The notes below the pieces were generated by a model. That model was not told the origin of the DNA, made no database searches, and saw only the letters and a list, made by a program, of their open reading frames with translations. 64,000 nt of DNA, taken from Pseudomonadota bacterium. GTDB taxonomy: Bacteria > Pseudomonadota > Alphaproteobacteria > Rhizobiales > Xanthobacteraceae. The translations under genes were made by a program, and so were the position numbers. Positions 7,898 to 16,188 of this stretch are shown here, in pieces; within the stretch, counting starts at the first letter, position 1, and every line of letters starts with the position of its first letter. The DNA is taken from positions 186,001 through 250,000 of the forward strand of contig JAEWHP010000035.1 of assembly GCA_023387735.1 (NCBI GenBank), given 5' to 3'.

Positions 7898-8758
7898 TCA
7901 CGACGGCACCCCGAGAAATCCTCGCAGCGACGCCAGCACCTCACCCAGCCGATCATGATGCAGCCAGTGTCCGGCGCCGTCGAGTTTTACCAGTTCGGCC
8001 TGCCTGAAATGCGCAAGGAGACCGGCGGCCTCGGGATCGGGAAGAAAGCTTTCGCTGCCCCACATCAGCAGGGTGGGACAGGTGACGCGCAACCACAGGT
8101 CGGCGTAGTCCTCCGGCGTCAGCCGGTACGGCGCCCTCGCCCGCTGATAATGATCGAACTTCCAGCGGTGGAGACCGTCGGCGTTCTGCCGGACACCGTG
8201 GCGGGCAAGATGAAGCGCCAGCTCAGGCGTCAAGCGCCTGTTGCGCGCCGAAAGCCGCTGCGCCGCCTCCTCGATCGTCTTGAAGGCGCTCGGTTCGTGT
8301 TCCGAGATGCGCTCGAGCTGATCGATCCACCGCGACATCCTTTCGGCGATCGGGGCGGGTTGCGAGCCCGACAGGAAGGCGCCGTCGAGCACGGCAAGGC
8401 GCGACACCCGGTCCGGATAGGTCCCGGCATAGGCCAGCGCGATCATTCCACCCATCGAATGGCCGACGATCGCGGCATCCTGCACATTCAGGACCCGCAT
8501 AAGCCGCGTGAGGTCATGGACATTATCGGACAGGCTGTAGCTGCTTCCCTTCGCCCACTCGGAATCGCCGTGCCCGCGCAGGTCGGGCGCCACGATATGG
8601 AAATGCGGCTGCAATTCTTTCGCGACCGCATCCCAGTTGCGGCAATGGTCGAGCCCGCCATGGATCAGGATCAGCGGCGGCGCGGCCTCATTGCCCCAAT
8701 CGGCATAGTGCAGCTGCAGCCCCTGGGACTCGTAAAAGCGCGCTGCCGGTTCGGCCAT
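7898..8758 (-). CDS. Alpha/beta-fold hydrolase
   Basis: Serine hydrolase of about 286 residues. HGG (oxyanion loop), PDLRGHGDS, the nucleophile elbow GHSMGG, an acid in the MWGSESFLPD strand and the catalytic His in DGAGHWLHHD are all present in the right order. This is the size and layout of ester, lactone or C-C bond hydrolases. ATG 8758 is chosen; the frame is open far upstream, but that part overlaps the dehydrogenase gene. It is last in a probable three-gene minus-strand operon (Bug protein, dehydrogenase, hydrolase), 26 bases after the dehydrogenase stop. Confidence 0.88.
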   Translation of the reverse strand: MAEPAARFYESQGLQLHYADWGNEAAPPLILIHGGLDHCRNWDAVAKELQPHFHIVAPDLRGHGDSEWAKGSSYSLSDNVHDLTRLMRVLNVQDAAIVGHSMGGMIALAYAGTYPDRVSRLAVLDGAFLSGSQPAPIAERMSRWIDQLERISEHEPSAFKTIEEAAQRLSARNRRLTPELALHLARHGVRQNADGLHRWKFDHYQRARAPYRLTPEDYADLWLRVTCPTLLMWGSESFLPDPEAAGLLAHFRQAELVKLDGAGHWLHHDRLGEVLASLRGFLGVPS

Positions 8759-8784
8759 CGCTGATTTCTCAAGGAGATGTTGGG

Positions 8785-9834
8785 CTATTTCGGCGCAAAG
8801 CCGAACGTGCGCTCGAAGCGCTTGACATAGGCCGGCCACACCTCGGGATTGACGATGCGCGGCGGGCGCTTGCCGTCGAGTGCATCGAGAATCTGTTCGG
8901 CCGCGATCCTGCCCATGTTGACCCGCGCTTCCTGCGTCACGCCGGCGGTATGCGGGCTCGCCAGCACATTGTCGAACTGCAGCAGCGGATGGTCCGGCGG
9001 CGGCGGCTCCTTGTCCCAGACGTCGAGGCCGGCGCCGGCGATCCGCTTGTCGCGCAGGGCATCGTAAAGCGCCTCCTCGTCGTGAATGAAGCCGCGCGCG
9101 GTGGTGATGAAGAAGGCGTGCGGCTGCATCAGCGCGAACTGGCGTGCGCCGATCATGCGGCGATTGTCCTTGCTCAGCGGACACGAGATCGAGACGAAAT
9201 CCGAACGGCGCATCAGATCGTCGAGCTCGACCTTCTCGCCGCCCCGCGCGGCGATCTCTTCAGCGGTGAGATACGGATCGTAGGCGATCACCTTCATGTG
9301 CAAGAGGCCCTTGCACAGTTCGGCGAGGCGGCGGCCGACATTGCCGATGCCGACGATGCCGATGGTCTTGCCCTGCACCTCGTTGCCCATCAGCGCGTTG
9401 CGATTGACGTTGGCCTCGCGCCGCAATGCGCGGTCGGATTCGAGGATGCGCTTGGACAGCGTCAGCAGCATGCCGAGCGCGTGTTCGGCCACCGAGTTGG
9501 CGTTGCCGCCCGACTGATTGACGACGAGCACGCCCGCCGCCGTGCAGGCGTCGACGTCGACGGGGTCGAAGCCCGCGCCGTTGGAGGACACGATCAGGAG
9601 GTTCGGCGCGCGCTTCAGGAGATCGGCATGAACATGAAAATGCGGGGCGATCTCGTCGCGCGCCGCGCCGACCTGATAGGCATGCGCCGCCGACAGGATC
9701 GGCGCTGCGACCGCATCGGGACTGTCGTTCTCCAGCCGGTCGAGCCGCACGTCGGGACGCGCCTTCAGGATATCGACATAAATATCGTTGGCGAGATATT
9801 TGACATAGAACACGCGCTTGTTGTTGACGGTCAT
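8785..9834 (-). CDS. D-2-hydroxyacid dehydrogenase (NAD-dependent)
   Basis: Oxidises a D-2-hydroxyacid to the 2-oxo acid, or the reverse. It has about 349 residues. The nucleotide fold has GIVGIGNVGRRLA, with Asp at the end of the next strand (VIAYDPYL), favouring NAD over NADP. The catalytic set is Arg in TTARGF, Glu in DKEPPPPDHP and His in SPHTAGVT. The N-terminal part NSPDAVAAPILSAAHAYQ is the substrate domain. ATG 9834 is used; a TTG at 9846 is in frame and possible. It sits between a Bug solute-binding gene and an alpha/beta hydrolase on the same strand and faces a split ThDP decarboxylase, so its product may be the 2-oxo acid which that enzyme decarboxylates. Confidence 0.88.
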   Translation of the reverse strand: MTVNNKRVFYVKYLANDIYVDILKARPDVRLDRLENDSPDAVAAPILSAAHAYQVGAARDEIAPHFHVHADLLKRAPNLLIVSSNGAGFDPVDVDACTAAGVLVVNQSGGNANSVAEHALGMLLTLSKRILESDRALRREANVNRNALMGNEVQGKTIGIVGIGNVGRRLAELCKGLLHMKVIAYDPYLTAEEIAARGGEKVELDDLMRRSDFVSISCPLSKDNRRMIGARQFALMQPHAFFITTARGFIHDEEALYDALRDKRIAGAGLDVWDKEPPPPDHPLLQFDNVLASPHTAGVTQEARVNMGRIAAEQILDALDGKRPPRIVNPEVWPAYVKRFERTFGFAPK

Positions 9835-9938
9835 TTCTCTGGACAACCTTTAGTTTGGGAGCTGGCTGAATTGGCGACAAGGACACGCTGCGCCATCGCT
9901 TTATCAGGCGTCCACATTCGAAACAATCGGAGCAGACG

Positions 9939-10907
9939 TCATTCCGCCTTCATGCCGGCCGCCTTGATGATCGGCGCCCATTTCTCGTAATCGGCACGGA
10001 TTCTGGCATCGAATTGCTGCGGCGTGCTGCCGATCCGCTGGGCGCCGAGCTTGGCCAGGCGTTCCTTCACGGCATCGGTATTCAGGGCCGCGACAAAATC
10101 CTGCGAGAGCTTTGCGAGCACATCCGGCGGTATCCCGGCCGGTCCGAGCAGGCCCCACCAGACACCGGTATCGTAGCCCGGCACGGCCTCCGACATGCTG
10201 GGCACCTGGGGCAGGAACGGCGCGCGATCGGCTGTCGTGACGGCGAGCGCGCGAAGCGTGCCTGCCTGCAGCTGCCCGACCGATTCAGGGCCGTTGTTGA
10301 ACGACATCGGAATCTGTCCCCCGAGCAGGTCGTTGATCGCAGGCGCGCCCCCCTTGTAGGGAATGGCAGTGAGAACGACCTTGGCAAGGTTCTTCAGGAG
10401 TTCGCCAGCCAGATGCGTCGACGTACCGTTGCCGGCGTGCGCAAAGGACAGGCTTCCCGGCTTCGCCCGCGCCGCAGAGATCAGATCCGCCAGCGTCTTG
10501 TACGGAGAGTCGGCGCGCACCAGAAGGATATTGGGTGACGACGCCAGCAGCGAAACCGGCGTGAAATCCTTGAACGTGTCGTAGGGAATTTTCGCATACA
10601 GCAGCGGATTGGTGGCGTGACCGCTGGCCACCATGATGAGGGTGTAGCCATCGGCCGGAGAAGTCACGACCGCCTGCGAGGCAATCACACCGCCAGCGCC
10701 CGGGCGGTTCTCGACCACAACGGATTGGCCCCATTGCTTGGCGACGACCTCGCCGAGCGTACGCGTCAACACATCGACGCCCCCGCCGGCGGGATAGGGC
10801 ACGATGATATGCACGGATTTGGACGGAAACGCCGTCTGGGCGGAGGCTGCGCCGCATACGGAAAACAAAGCCGCTACCGCGGCAGCCAAGCGGAACCACC
10901 TGCCCAT
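9939..10907 (-). CDS. Bug-family tripartite tricarboxylate transporter substrate-binding protein
   Basis: Periplasmic carboxylate-binding protein of 322 residues (TctC/Bug). The signal peptide ends GAASAQT. Family features are FPSKSVHIIVPYPAGGGVD near the N-terminus, ENRPGAGG, YTLIMVASGHATNP, and the late VPSMSEAVPGYD and GLLGPAGIPPDV segments. No TctA or TctB membrane genes are next to it, as is common for Bug proteins, which may share membrane units or act in sensing. It begins the minus-strand group with the dehydrogenase and hydrolase and is divergent from the ThDP decarboxylase subunits. Confidence 0.92.
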   Translation of the reverse strand: MGRWFRLAAAVAALFSVCGAASAQTAFPSKSVHIIVPYPAGGGVDVLTRTLGEVVAKQWGQSVVVENRPGAGGVIASQAVVTSPADGYTLIMVASGHATNPLLYAKIPYDTFKDFTPVSLLASSPNILLVRADSPYKTLADLISAARAKPGSLSFAHAGNGTSTHLAGELLKNLAKVVLTAIPYKGGAPAINDLLGGQIPMSFNNGPESVGQLQAGTLRALAVTTADRAPFLPQVPSMSEAVPGYDTGVWWGLLGPAGIPPDVLAKLSQDFVAALNTDAVKERLAKLGAQRIGSTPQQFDARIRADYEKWAPIIKAAGMKAE

Positions 10908-11086
10908 GGCATCCCTTCCCGATATTTTTTCTTGTTATCTCACATCGTCGCACGCCGCCGCAGCGCCGCAAGACGCAGGACACCGATACGATCGGGACAT
11001 GTTGACAATCCCGCCGCGGACGTCAAGTTTCGGCGCTCGAAGGATGAGCGCGAACGAAACAATCGTCGCGAAAAGGGAGAACCAGA

Positions 11087-11641
11087 ATGGCGGTTGCAGA
11101 GGAAAAAACCTCGCCCGGAGCCACCGAGAAAAGCTGGCATGGGGTGGTGCTGCAAACGCTCAAGCGCAACGACATCCGCCTGGTCCCCTATGTCCCCGAT
11201 CGCGTCCTGACGACACTGATCAGGAATTTGCACGCCGATCCGTTCTTCACGACCTTCCCCACCGCGCGCGAGGAGGAAGCGGTCGGCATCGTTTCCGGCG
11301 CGTGGATGGGCGGCATGCGTGGCGCGGTGCTGATGCAGACGTCCGGGTTCGCGACGCTCGCCAATATCCTGGCGTCGCTGGCGGTGCCCTACCAGATCCC
11401 GCTGATCATGTTCGTGTCCGAACGCGGCACGCTCGGCGAGTTCAACTACGGCCAGTCGCTGGTGTGCCGCACGATGCGCCCGGTGCTGGATTCGCTCGCG
11501 ATGGAGCACCATACCGCCACCCGGCTCGACGAGCTCGAGTTCATCGTCGACCGCTCGATCAAGCAGGCCATCACCACCCAGGCGCCGGTGGCGCTGATCC
11601 TCTCCCCGTTGCTGACCGGCGGCAAGGTCTTCGACAAGTGA
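11087..11641 (+). CDS. Thiamine diphosphate-binding decarboxylase, alpha subunit (ComD-like)
   Basis: N-terminal (pyrimidine-binding) half of a split ThDP enzyme, 184 residues. The ThDP-activating Glu is in REEEAVGIVSGAWMGG, followed by MQTSGFATLANILAS, matching sulfopyruvate and phosphonopyruvate decarboxylase alpha subunits (ComD type) rather than large single-chain enzymes. AGGGAGA lies upstream of ATG 11087. The partner half follows 20 bases later in the same direction. The pair should decarboxylate a 2-oxo acid such as sulfopyruvate, phosphonopyruvate or an analogue; which one is not fixed by sequence. Confidence 0.85.
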   Translation: MAVAEEKTSPGATEKSWHGVVLQTLKRNDIRLVPYVPDRVLTTLIRNLHADPFFTTFPTAREEEAVGIVSGAWMGGMRGAVLMQTSGFATLANILASLAVPYQIPLIMFVSERGTLGEFNYGQSLVCRTMRPVLDSLAMEHHTATRLDELEFIVDRSIKQAITTQAPVALILSPLLTGGKVFDK

Positions 11642-11661
11642 GCGCCGCCAGGAAAACCGTC

Positions 11662-12264
11662 ATGAACAACCCTGTCCGCAACACCAAGGTCATGAACCGC
11701 TTCGATCTGACATCACGGCTGGTCGCGAAGCTGAACAACGAAGAGGCCGTGATCGGCGGCATCGGCAACACCAATTTCGACCTGTGGGCCGCCGGCCACC
11801 GGCCGCAGAATTTCTACATGCTCGGCAGCATGGGCCTCGCCTTCCCGATTGCGCTCGGCGTGGCACTTGCGCAGCCCAATCGGCGCGTATTCGCGCTCGA
11901 AGGCGACGGCTCGCTATTGATGCAACTGGGCTCGCTCGCGACGATCGCGACGCTGGCGCCGAGCAATCTCACCATGGTGGTGATGGACAACGGCATCTAC
12001 CAGATCACCGGCGCGCAACCGACGCCGGCAGCCGCTGTCGCCGACATCGTCGCCATCGCGGTCGCCAGCGGGCTCAGCAACAGTACGCGGGCCGCCGACG
12101 AGGAGGATTTCGAACGCCTGATCGAACAGTCGATGTCAGCCACCGGGCCAACGCTGATCGGCGTGCGCATTGACGACAAGCCGGGCACCGGCACCACCCG
12201 CCGCGATCCCGTGCAGATCAGGGAACGCTTCATGCACGGCATGGGCGTCCGGGAACCGCTATAA
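11662..12264 (+). CDS. Thiamine diphosphate-binding decarboxylase, beta subunit (ComE-like)
   Basis: C-terminal (diphosphate-binding) half of the same split enzyme, 200 residues. It carries the ThDP/metal motif beginning EGDGSLLM and ending MDNGIYQITG (the GDG...DNG pattern), which holds the magnesium and diphosphate. ATG 11662 is preceded by CAGGAAAA; M10 (MNRFDLTSRL) is a possible alternative. The C-terminal segment IGVRIDDKPGTGTTRRDP resembles phosphonopyruvate/sulfopyruvate decarboxylases, whose substrates carry an extra anionic group. It works as a complex with the alpha subunit. Confidence 0.85.
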   Translation: MNNPVRNTKVMNRFDLTSRLVAKLNNEEAVIGGIGNTNFDLWAAGHRPQNFYMLGSMGLAFPIALGVALAQPNRRVFALEGDGSLLMQLGSLATIATLAPSNLTMVVMDNGIYQITGAQPTPAAAVADIVAIAVASGLSNSTRAADEEDFERLIEQSMSATGPTLIGVRIDDKPGTGTTRRDPVQIRERFMHGMGVREPL

Positions 12265-12373
12265 TCAGGGAAACATAAGACAGTCGTTAGGAGCGAACTG
12301 CCCCCATTAACCCTACAATGACCTCAAGGCGGTGTGATCGGCATCCGGCTGGCGTACGTGCTATCCGGGCGCG

Positions 12374-12754
12374 ATGAATAGCAGTTTGATGAATTTCATT
12401 CTCAAGGCGATTGCCTGGCTCCTGGCCGCTGCGGTGACCTTCGCAACGCTCGGGCCGCCGACCTATCGACCTCACGCCTCCGATCTCGGTCAGAACGGTG
12501 AACACGCCCTCGCCTTTATCCTGGTCGGATTGGCATTTGGTTTGGCGTACAGCCGCATCCTGTGGATAACGGCGGCGCTTTCCTTCGTCATGATCGGGCT
12601 GCTCGAAATGCTGCAGCACTGGATGCCGGGACGGCACGCACGGCTCAGCGACTTCATCGTCGATGTGCTGGCTGCCTGCGCCGGCCTCGCGATCGCCGCG
12701 GCTCTCGACTGGGCGATCAGGCGCGTGCGACGACTGCGAATGGGAACGTCCTGA
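12374..12754 (+). CDS. VanZ-like membrane protein
   Basis: Small integral membrane protein of 126 residues with four predicted helices. The motif GEHALAFILVGLAFGL followed by LLEMLQHWMPGRHARLSDFIVDVLAA is the VanZ signature (GLL-E-QxxxPGR-xxxxD). The biochemical role of most VanZ-like proteins is unknown; it need not mean glycopeptide resistance. It is monocistronic, and a hairpin terminator serving the convergent gene lies directly after it. Confidence 0.85.
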   Translation: MNSSLMNFILKAIAWLLAAAVTFATLGPPTYRPHASDLGQNGEHALAFILVGLAFGLAYSRILWITAALSFVMIGLLEMLQHWMPGRHARLSDFIVDVLAACAGLAIAAALDWAIRRVRRLRMGTS

Positions 12755-12757
12755 CGC

Positions 12758-12789
12758 AAAAACCCCCGCGGGGCACGAGGCCCGCGAGG
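12758..12789 (-). terminator. Rho-independent terminator of the DUF1236 gene
   Basis: On the minus strand CCTCGCGGG pairs with CCCGCGGGG (one G-U pair) and is followed by TTTTT. It lies 26 bases after the stop of the gene at 12815-13198. Confidence 0.75.
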
Positions 12790-12814
12790 ATTGATCTGCG
12801 GAATGCGGGGTATG

Positions 12815-13198
12815 TTAGTCGATGATCTTGACGACCCGGCGCGTGCGCGGCTCGACGATCACGCGGCGCTCGTTGACGACCGCATAATTATATTCCGCGT
12901 GGCTCGGCACCGGCCGCAGCACGACGGTGTCCGGCAGCGGCTCGCCGACGACCACGCGCTCGCGAACCACGACCGACCGGTCACGCGGGAGCCCGGTGAT
13001 CACGGCATTCGGGATTTCCACCGCTGCGCCGACGGCTGCACCAACCGTGCCACCGACCATCGCGCCGATCGGGCCGCCGACCTGTCCGCCTGCGGCGGCG
13101 CCGTCAGCTGCACCCTGGGCAGTGGTCGATTGGGCAAAGGCTGCGCCCGACATCAGCAGCGAGGCGGCAAGTGCGGAAACGGCAAGTCGATTGTACAT
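12815..13198 (-). CDS. DUF1236 domain-containing secreted protein
   Basis: Exported protein of about 127 residues, common in Bradyrhizobium and relatives; function unknown. A signal peptide ends GAAFAQS. A Gly/Ala-rich stretch (GGQVGGPIGAMVGGTVGAAVG) resembles glycine-zipper membrane segments, and the C-terminal part PLPDTVVLRPVPSHAEYNYAVVN with RRVIVEPRTRRVVKIID is the DUF1236 domain. Two ATG codons are adjacent; 13198 has a normal five-base spacing to GGAGG, 13201 only two. Confidence 0.85.
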   Translation of the reverse strand: MYNRLAVSALAASLLMSGAAFAQSTTAQGAADGAAAGGQVGGPIGAMVGGTVGAAVGAAVEIPNAVITGLPRDRSVVVRERVVVGEPLPDTVVLRPVPSHAEYNYAVVNERRVIVEPRTRRVVKIID

Positions 13199-13292
13199 CA
13201 TGTCCTCCAGTGGCTTTGACGATGCGTCTCAACCACTGGCGGAACGAGATGTTCCGGTTCCGCTTGCCGCTGATGTGACCGATTTTTTGTCA

Positions 13293-13315
13293 GTTCCGCC
13301 ATGGTCCGGCGGAAC
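13293..13315. repeat. Inverted repeat between two minus-strand genes
   Basis: GTTCCGCC and GGCGGAAC are perfect 8-base arms around ATGGTCC. It lies just after the stop of the dehydrogenase gene (13333) but has no T-run on that strand, so it could be a weak terminator or an operator. Confidence 0.4.
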
Positions 13316-13332
13316 AAATCAGCCTTGACTAA

Positions 13333-14220
13333 TCAGCCCTGCGCCACCTGATGCTGCGCCATCATCTCCAGCGCGCGCACCATGCCCGAATGATCCCACG
13401 CCTTGCCGCCATGCGCGGCGCAGGAACTGAACAATTGCTGCGCGAGCGCCGTGCTGGGCAGCGAGAGGCCGAGCGTACGCGCGCCTTCCAGCGCGAGGTT
13501 GAGATCCTTCTGGTGCAGCTCGATGCGAAAGCCCGGCTCGAAGTTTCGCTTGATCATTCGCTCGCCATGCACTTCGAGAATCCGCGATGACGCGAAGCCG
13601 CCCATCAGCGCCTGCCGCACCAACGCCGGATCAGCGCCGGCCTTCGATGCAAACAGCAGCGCCTCGCCGACCGCCTCGATCGTCAGCGCGACGATGATCT
13701 GGTTGGCGACCTTGGTGGTCTGGCCGTCGCCATTGGCGCCGACCAGGGTGACGTTCTTGCCCATCTTGTCGAACACCGGCTTCATGGTGTTGAACGCCCG
13801 CTCCGGTCCGCCGACCATGATGGTCAGGCTTGCGGCCTTGGCGCCGACCTCGCCGCCCGACACCGGCGCGTCGAGATAATCGGCGCCGAGCGCTTCGACC
13901 TTCCTTGCGAATTCCTTGGTGGCGAGCGGCGAGATCGAACTCATGTCGACCACGATCTGTCCTTTCGAGAGTCCCTCCGCGACGCCGCCCGGCCCGAACA
14001 GCACCGCTTCGACATGCGGCGTATCCGGTACCATGATGATCACGACATCGGCTTGCGCTGCGACTTCCTTGCCCGATTTGCAGACCACGCCGCCCGCGGC
14101 GACCAGCTCCGACGGAATCGGCGCGACGTCATGCAGGGACAGTTTGTGGCCGGCAGCTTGCAGATGACCCGCCATGGGGCGGCCCATGGTGCCGAGGCCG
14201 ATGAAACCGATATCGATCAT
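13333..14220 (-). CDS. Beta-hydroxyacid dehydrogenase (tartronate semialdehyde reductase / 3-hydroxyisobutyrate dehydrogenase family)
   Basis: NAD(P)-dependent dehydrogenase of 295 residues. The cofactor motif GFIGLGTMGRPMAGHL is at the N-terminus, the substrate motif DAPVSGGEVGAKAASLTIMVGG in the middle, the catalytic Lys in GQTTKVANQIIVAL, and the C-terminal segment KDLNLALEGARTLGLSLP is standard. These features best match 2-hydroxy-3-oxopropionate (tartronate semialdehyde) reductase, which makes glycerate in glyoxylate and glycolate metabolism, but relatives use other 3-hydroxyacids. ATG 14220 follows GGGGAG at seven bases. If it is GarR/GlxR-type, it could work alongside the oxalate genes at 23-33 kb. 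Confidence 0.85.
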   Translation of the reverse strand: MIDIGFIGLGTMGRPMAGHLQAAGHKLSLHDVAPIPSELVAAGGVVCKSGKEVAAQADVVIIMVPDTPHVEAVLFGPGGVAEGLSKGQIVVDMSSISPLATKEFARKVEALGADYLDAPVSGGEVGAKAASLTIMVGGPERAFNTMKPVFDKMGKNVTLVGANGDGQTTKVANQIIVALTIEAVGEALLFASKAGADPALVRQALMGGFASSRILEVHGERMIKRNFEPGFRIELHQKDLNLALEGARTLGLSLPSTALAQQLFSSCAAHGGKAWDHSGMVRALEMMAQHQVAQG

Positions 14221-14665
14221 GTCAGACTCCCCTGTCGTTTCTTGTTCCGGTTCGTACCAATCCAGCCGCGATAACCAATAGCGTCGGGATGCCCGGACAG
14301 GAAGGGATAGATGGTCTTGCCGGTGCCGGCTCGCCGTCTCAGACCTCGCTCTCCCGTTGGCCGGCCTGCGGCCATCATCGGAGTGGCATGGGCTACGCCA
14401 ACGGATCTGGATTCTCCCGCGATGCGGGACGCTCAATCAATTGGATGTGAAGCGGCGAACCGGCCTACCGGCATTCGCCCGGCGGACTCGGCAGTCCGGC
14501 CATCCCCCATTGGGCATCTTTGAGAGGTCCAGGCGGCGATGCTCGCTGACTGTTTCTCGCCGACGTGATACAATGCCTGCTCGCAGAGGGGAGCGAATTG
14601 CATGGCATGCCCCCATCGTGGGGTGAGATGAGATAGGCGGCCAGTCCACACGATGGGAGGAGACG
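14221..14665. other. Intergenic stretch, nothing recognised
   Basis: Both flanking genes have their promoters here. Short open frames on either strand have no family features and look like chance frames in GC-rich DNA. No repeat or terminator was recognised. Confidence 0.4.
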
Positions 14666-15097
14666 ATGACCATCGAAAGCATTCTGAAGCTGAAGGGAAC
14701 TGACGTCCAAACGATAGCTCCGGAAGCCAGCGTCAAGAGAGCGGCCGACTGGCTCCGCGCCAAGAACATCGGCGCTCTCGTGGTGACGCGAGAGAACGCC
14801 ATTCTCGGTCTCGTTTCCGAACGCGAAATCGTCCACGCATTTTCTCGCCATGGCGAGCAAGCCGGGTCGATGCAGGTCAAGGACATCATGCAGCACGGCC
14901 TCACCACCGTATCCCCGGACGAGAGCGTCAATCGGGTGATGAAGCTGATGACGCACCATCGCGTACGCCACATGCCGGTACTGCGCGACGGCAAACTCGC
15001 CGGCATCATCAGCATTGGTGATGTGGTCAAGCATCGGCTCGAGGATCTCGAACTCGAGACCAACGTCCTGCGTGACGTCTACCACGCCGCGCGTTGA
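14666..15097 (+). CDS. CBS-domain protein
   Basis: Stand-alone pair of CBS domains (Bateman module), 143 residues. The first runs from about 8 to 65 (APEASVKRAADWLRAKNIGALVV, LGLVSEREIVHAF) and the second from about 75 to 132 (VSPDESVNRVMKLMTHHRVRHMPVL, AGIISIGDVVKH). Such proteins bind adenosine nucleotides and sense energy state. GGGAGGAG upstream fixes the start. It is the same length and layout as the CBS protein at 33178-33609, so the two are probably paralogues. Confidence 0.9.
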   Translation: MTIESILKLKGTDVQTIAPEASVKRAADWLRAKNIGALVVTRENAILGLVSEREIVHAFSRHGEQAGSMQVKDIMQHGLTTVSPDESVNRVMKLMTHHRVRHMPVLRDGKLAGIISIGDVVKHRLEDLELETNVLRDVYHAAR

Positions 15098-15117
15098 CGG
15101 CCGGACTTCGCCAGCTA

Positions 15118-16116
15118 TCAGCCTTGGGACGCGCCGGGCAGCAGACGCTTGAGCTGCTTCCAGGCGGGCGCCAGCGCGTATCCGACGATCGGAATTGTCG
15201 CCGCGCCCACCAGTAATCCGAGCACGCCCGATATCGCTGCATGGGCGATCCATTCGAGCAGGCCTGAGGCCGCCGGCAGCACGTGCGCCGCGGCTTCGGT
15301 GGCGGCATGAACCGCGGTCCCGATCGACGGCGGGCCATATGCCTCGAGGCCATGCAGCACGATGCCGCCGCCAACCCAGATCATGGCCGCGGTGCCGACG
15401 ACGCTGAGAAACGTGAGGAACACCGGCATTCCGCGAACAACGGCGCGGCCGAGTCCCCTGCCCACACCGGCAAGAACGGAGGCGCCGTCGTTCCGGGCCA
15501 GCGCCATGCCGACATCGTCGGCTTTGACGATCAGCGCGACGGCGCCATATACGGCGGCCGTGATGCCGATCCCGACCACCGCCAGAACCAGCGCCTGCTT
15601 CACGAAGCCGCCCGCGGGAAGCGCTGCCAGCGTGATCGCCATGATTTCCGCCGAGAGGATGAAGTCGGTCTTGATCGCGCTGGCGATCTTCTCGTCCTCC
15701 AGCGTCTTCGGATTCAGCGCCACCGTGCCGAGCTGGGCCTCGTGCGCGTGGGCCTGGTGCGGCATGACGGCTTCGAGTACTTTTTCCACGCCCTCGTAGC
15801 AGAGATAGGCGCCGCCAAGCATCAGGAGCGGCGTGATCGTCCAGGGCAGGAAATAACTCAGCGCCAACGCGACAGGAAGCAGGATCAGGAGCTTGTTGCG
15901 GAGCGATCCCGCCGCGATCCTGCCCACGATCGGCAGTTCGCGCTTTGCGGCGAATCCGATCACGTAGCCCGGCGTCACCGCGGTATCGTCAATGACGACG
16001 CCGGCGGCCTTTACGCCCGCCTTGGCGGCCTGGCTCGCCACATCGTCGAGGGAAGCTGCGGCTACCTTTGCGATCGCCGCGACATCGTCGAGCAGCGCCA
16101 TCAATCCGACGCTCAT
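15118..16116 (-). CDS. DUF808 family inner membrane protein (YedI-like)
   Basis: Integral membrane protein of 332 residues. The soluble start VGLMALLDDVAAIAKVAAASLDDVASQAAKAGVKAAGVVIDDTAVTP is the DUF808 signature; about seven to eight hydrophobic segments follow from residue 70 on, with a His-rich loop (PHQAHAHEAQ) near residue 120. Function unknown; E. coli YedI is the best-known relative. ATG 16116 has AAGGAATATCG upstream. It is convergent with the CBS gene. Confidence 0.88.
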   Translation of the reverse strand: MSVGLMALLDDVAAIAKVAAASLDDVASQAAKAGVKAAGVVIDDTAVTPGYVIGFAAKRELPIVGRIAAGSLRNKLLILLPVALALSYFLPWTITPLLMLGGAYLCYEGVEKVLEAVMPHQAHAHEAQLGTVALNPKTLEDEKIASAIKTDFILSAEIMAITLAALPAGGFVKQALVLAVVGIGITAAVYGAVALIVKADDVGMALARNDGASVLAGVGRGLGRAVVRGMPVFLTFLSVVGTAAMIWVGGGIVLHGLEAYGPPSIGTAVHAATEAAAHVLPAASGLLEWIAHAAISGVLGLLVGAATIPIVGYALAPAWKQLKRLLPGASQG

Positions 16117-16188
16117 CGATATTCCTTCATACTGTACGAATCCCCGCCGATGACACCGGCGCCACAGAAGTACATCTGGGCCTGAACC

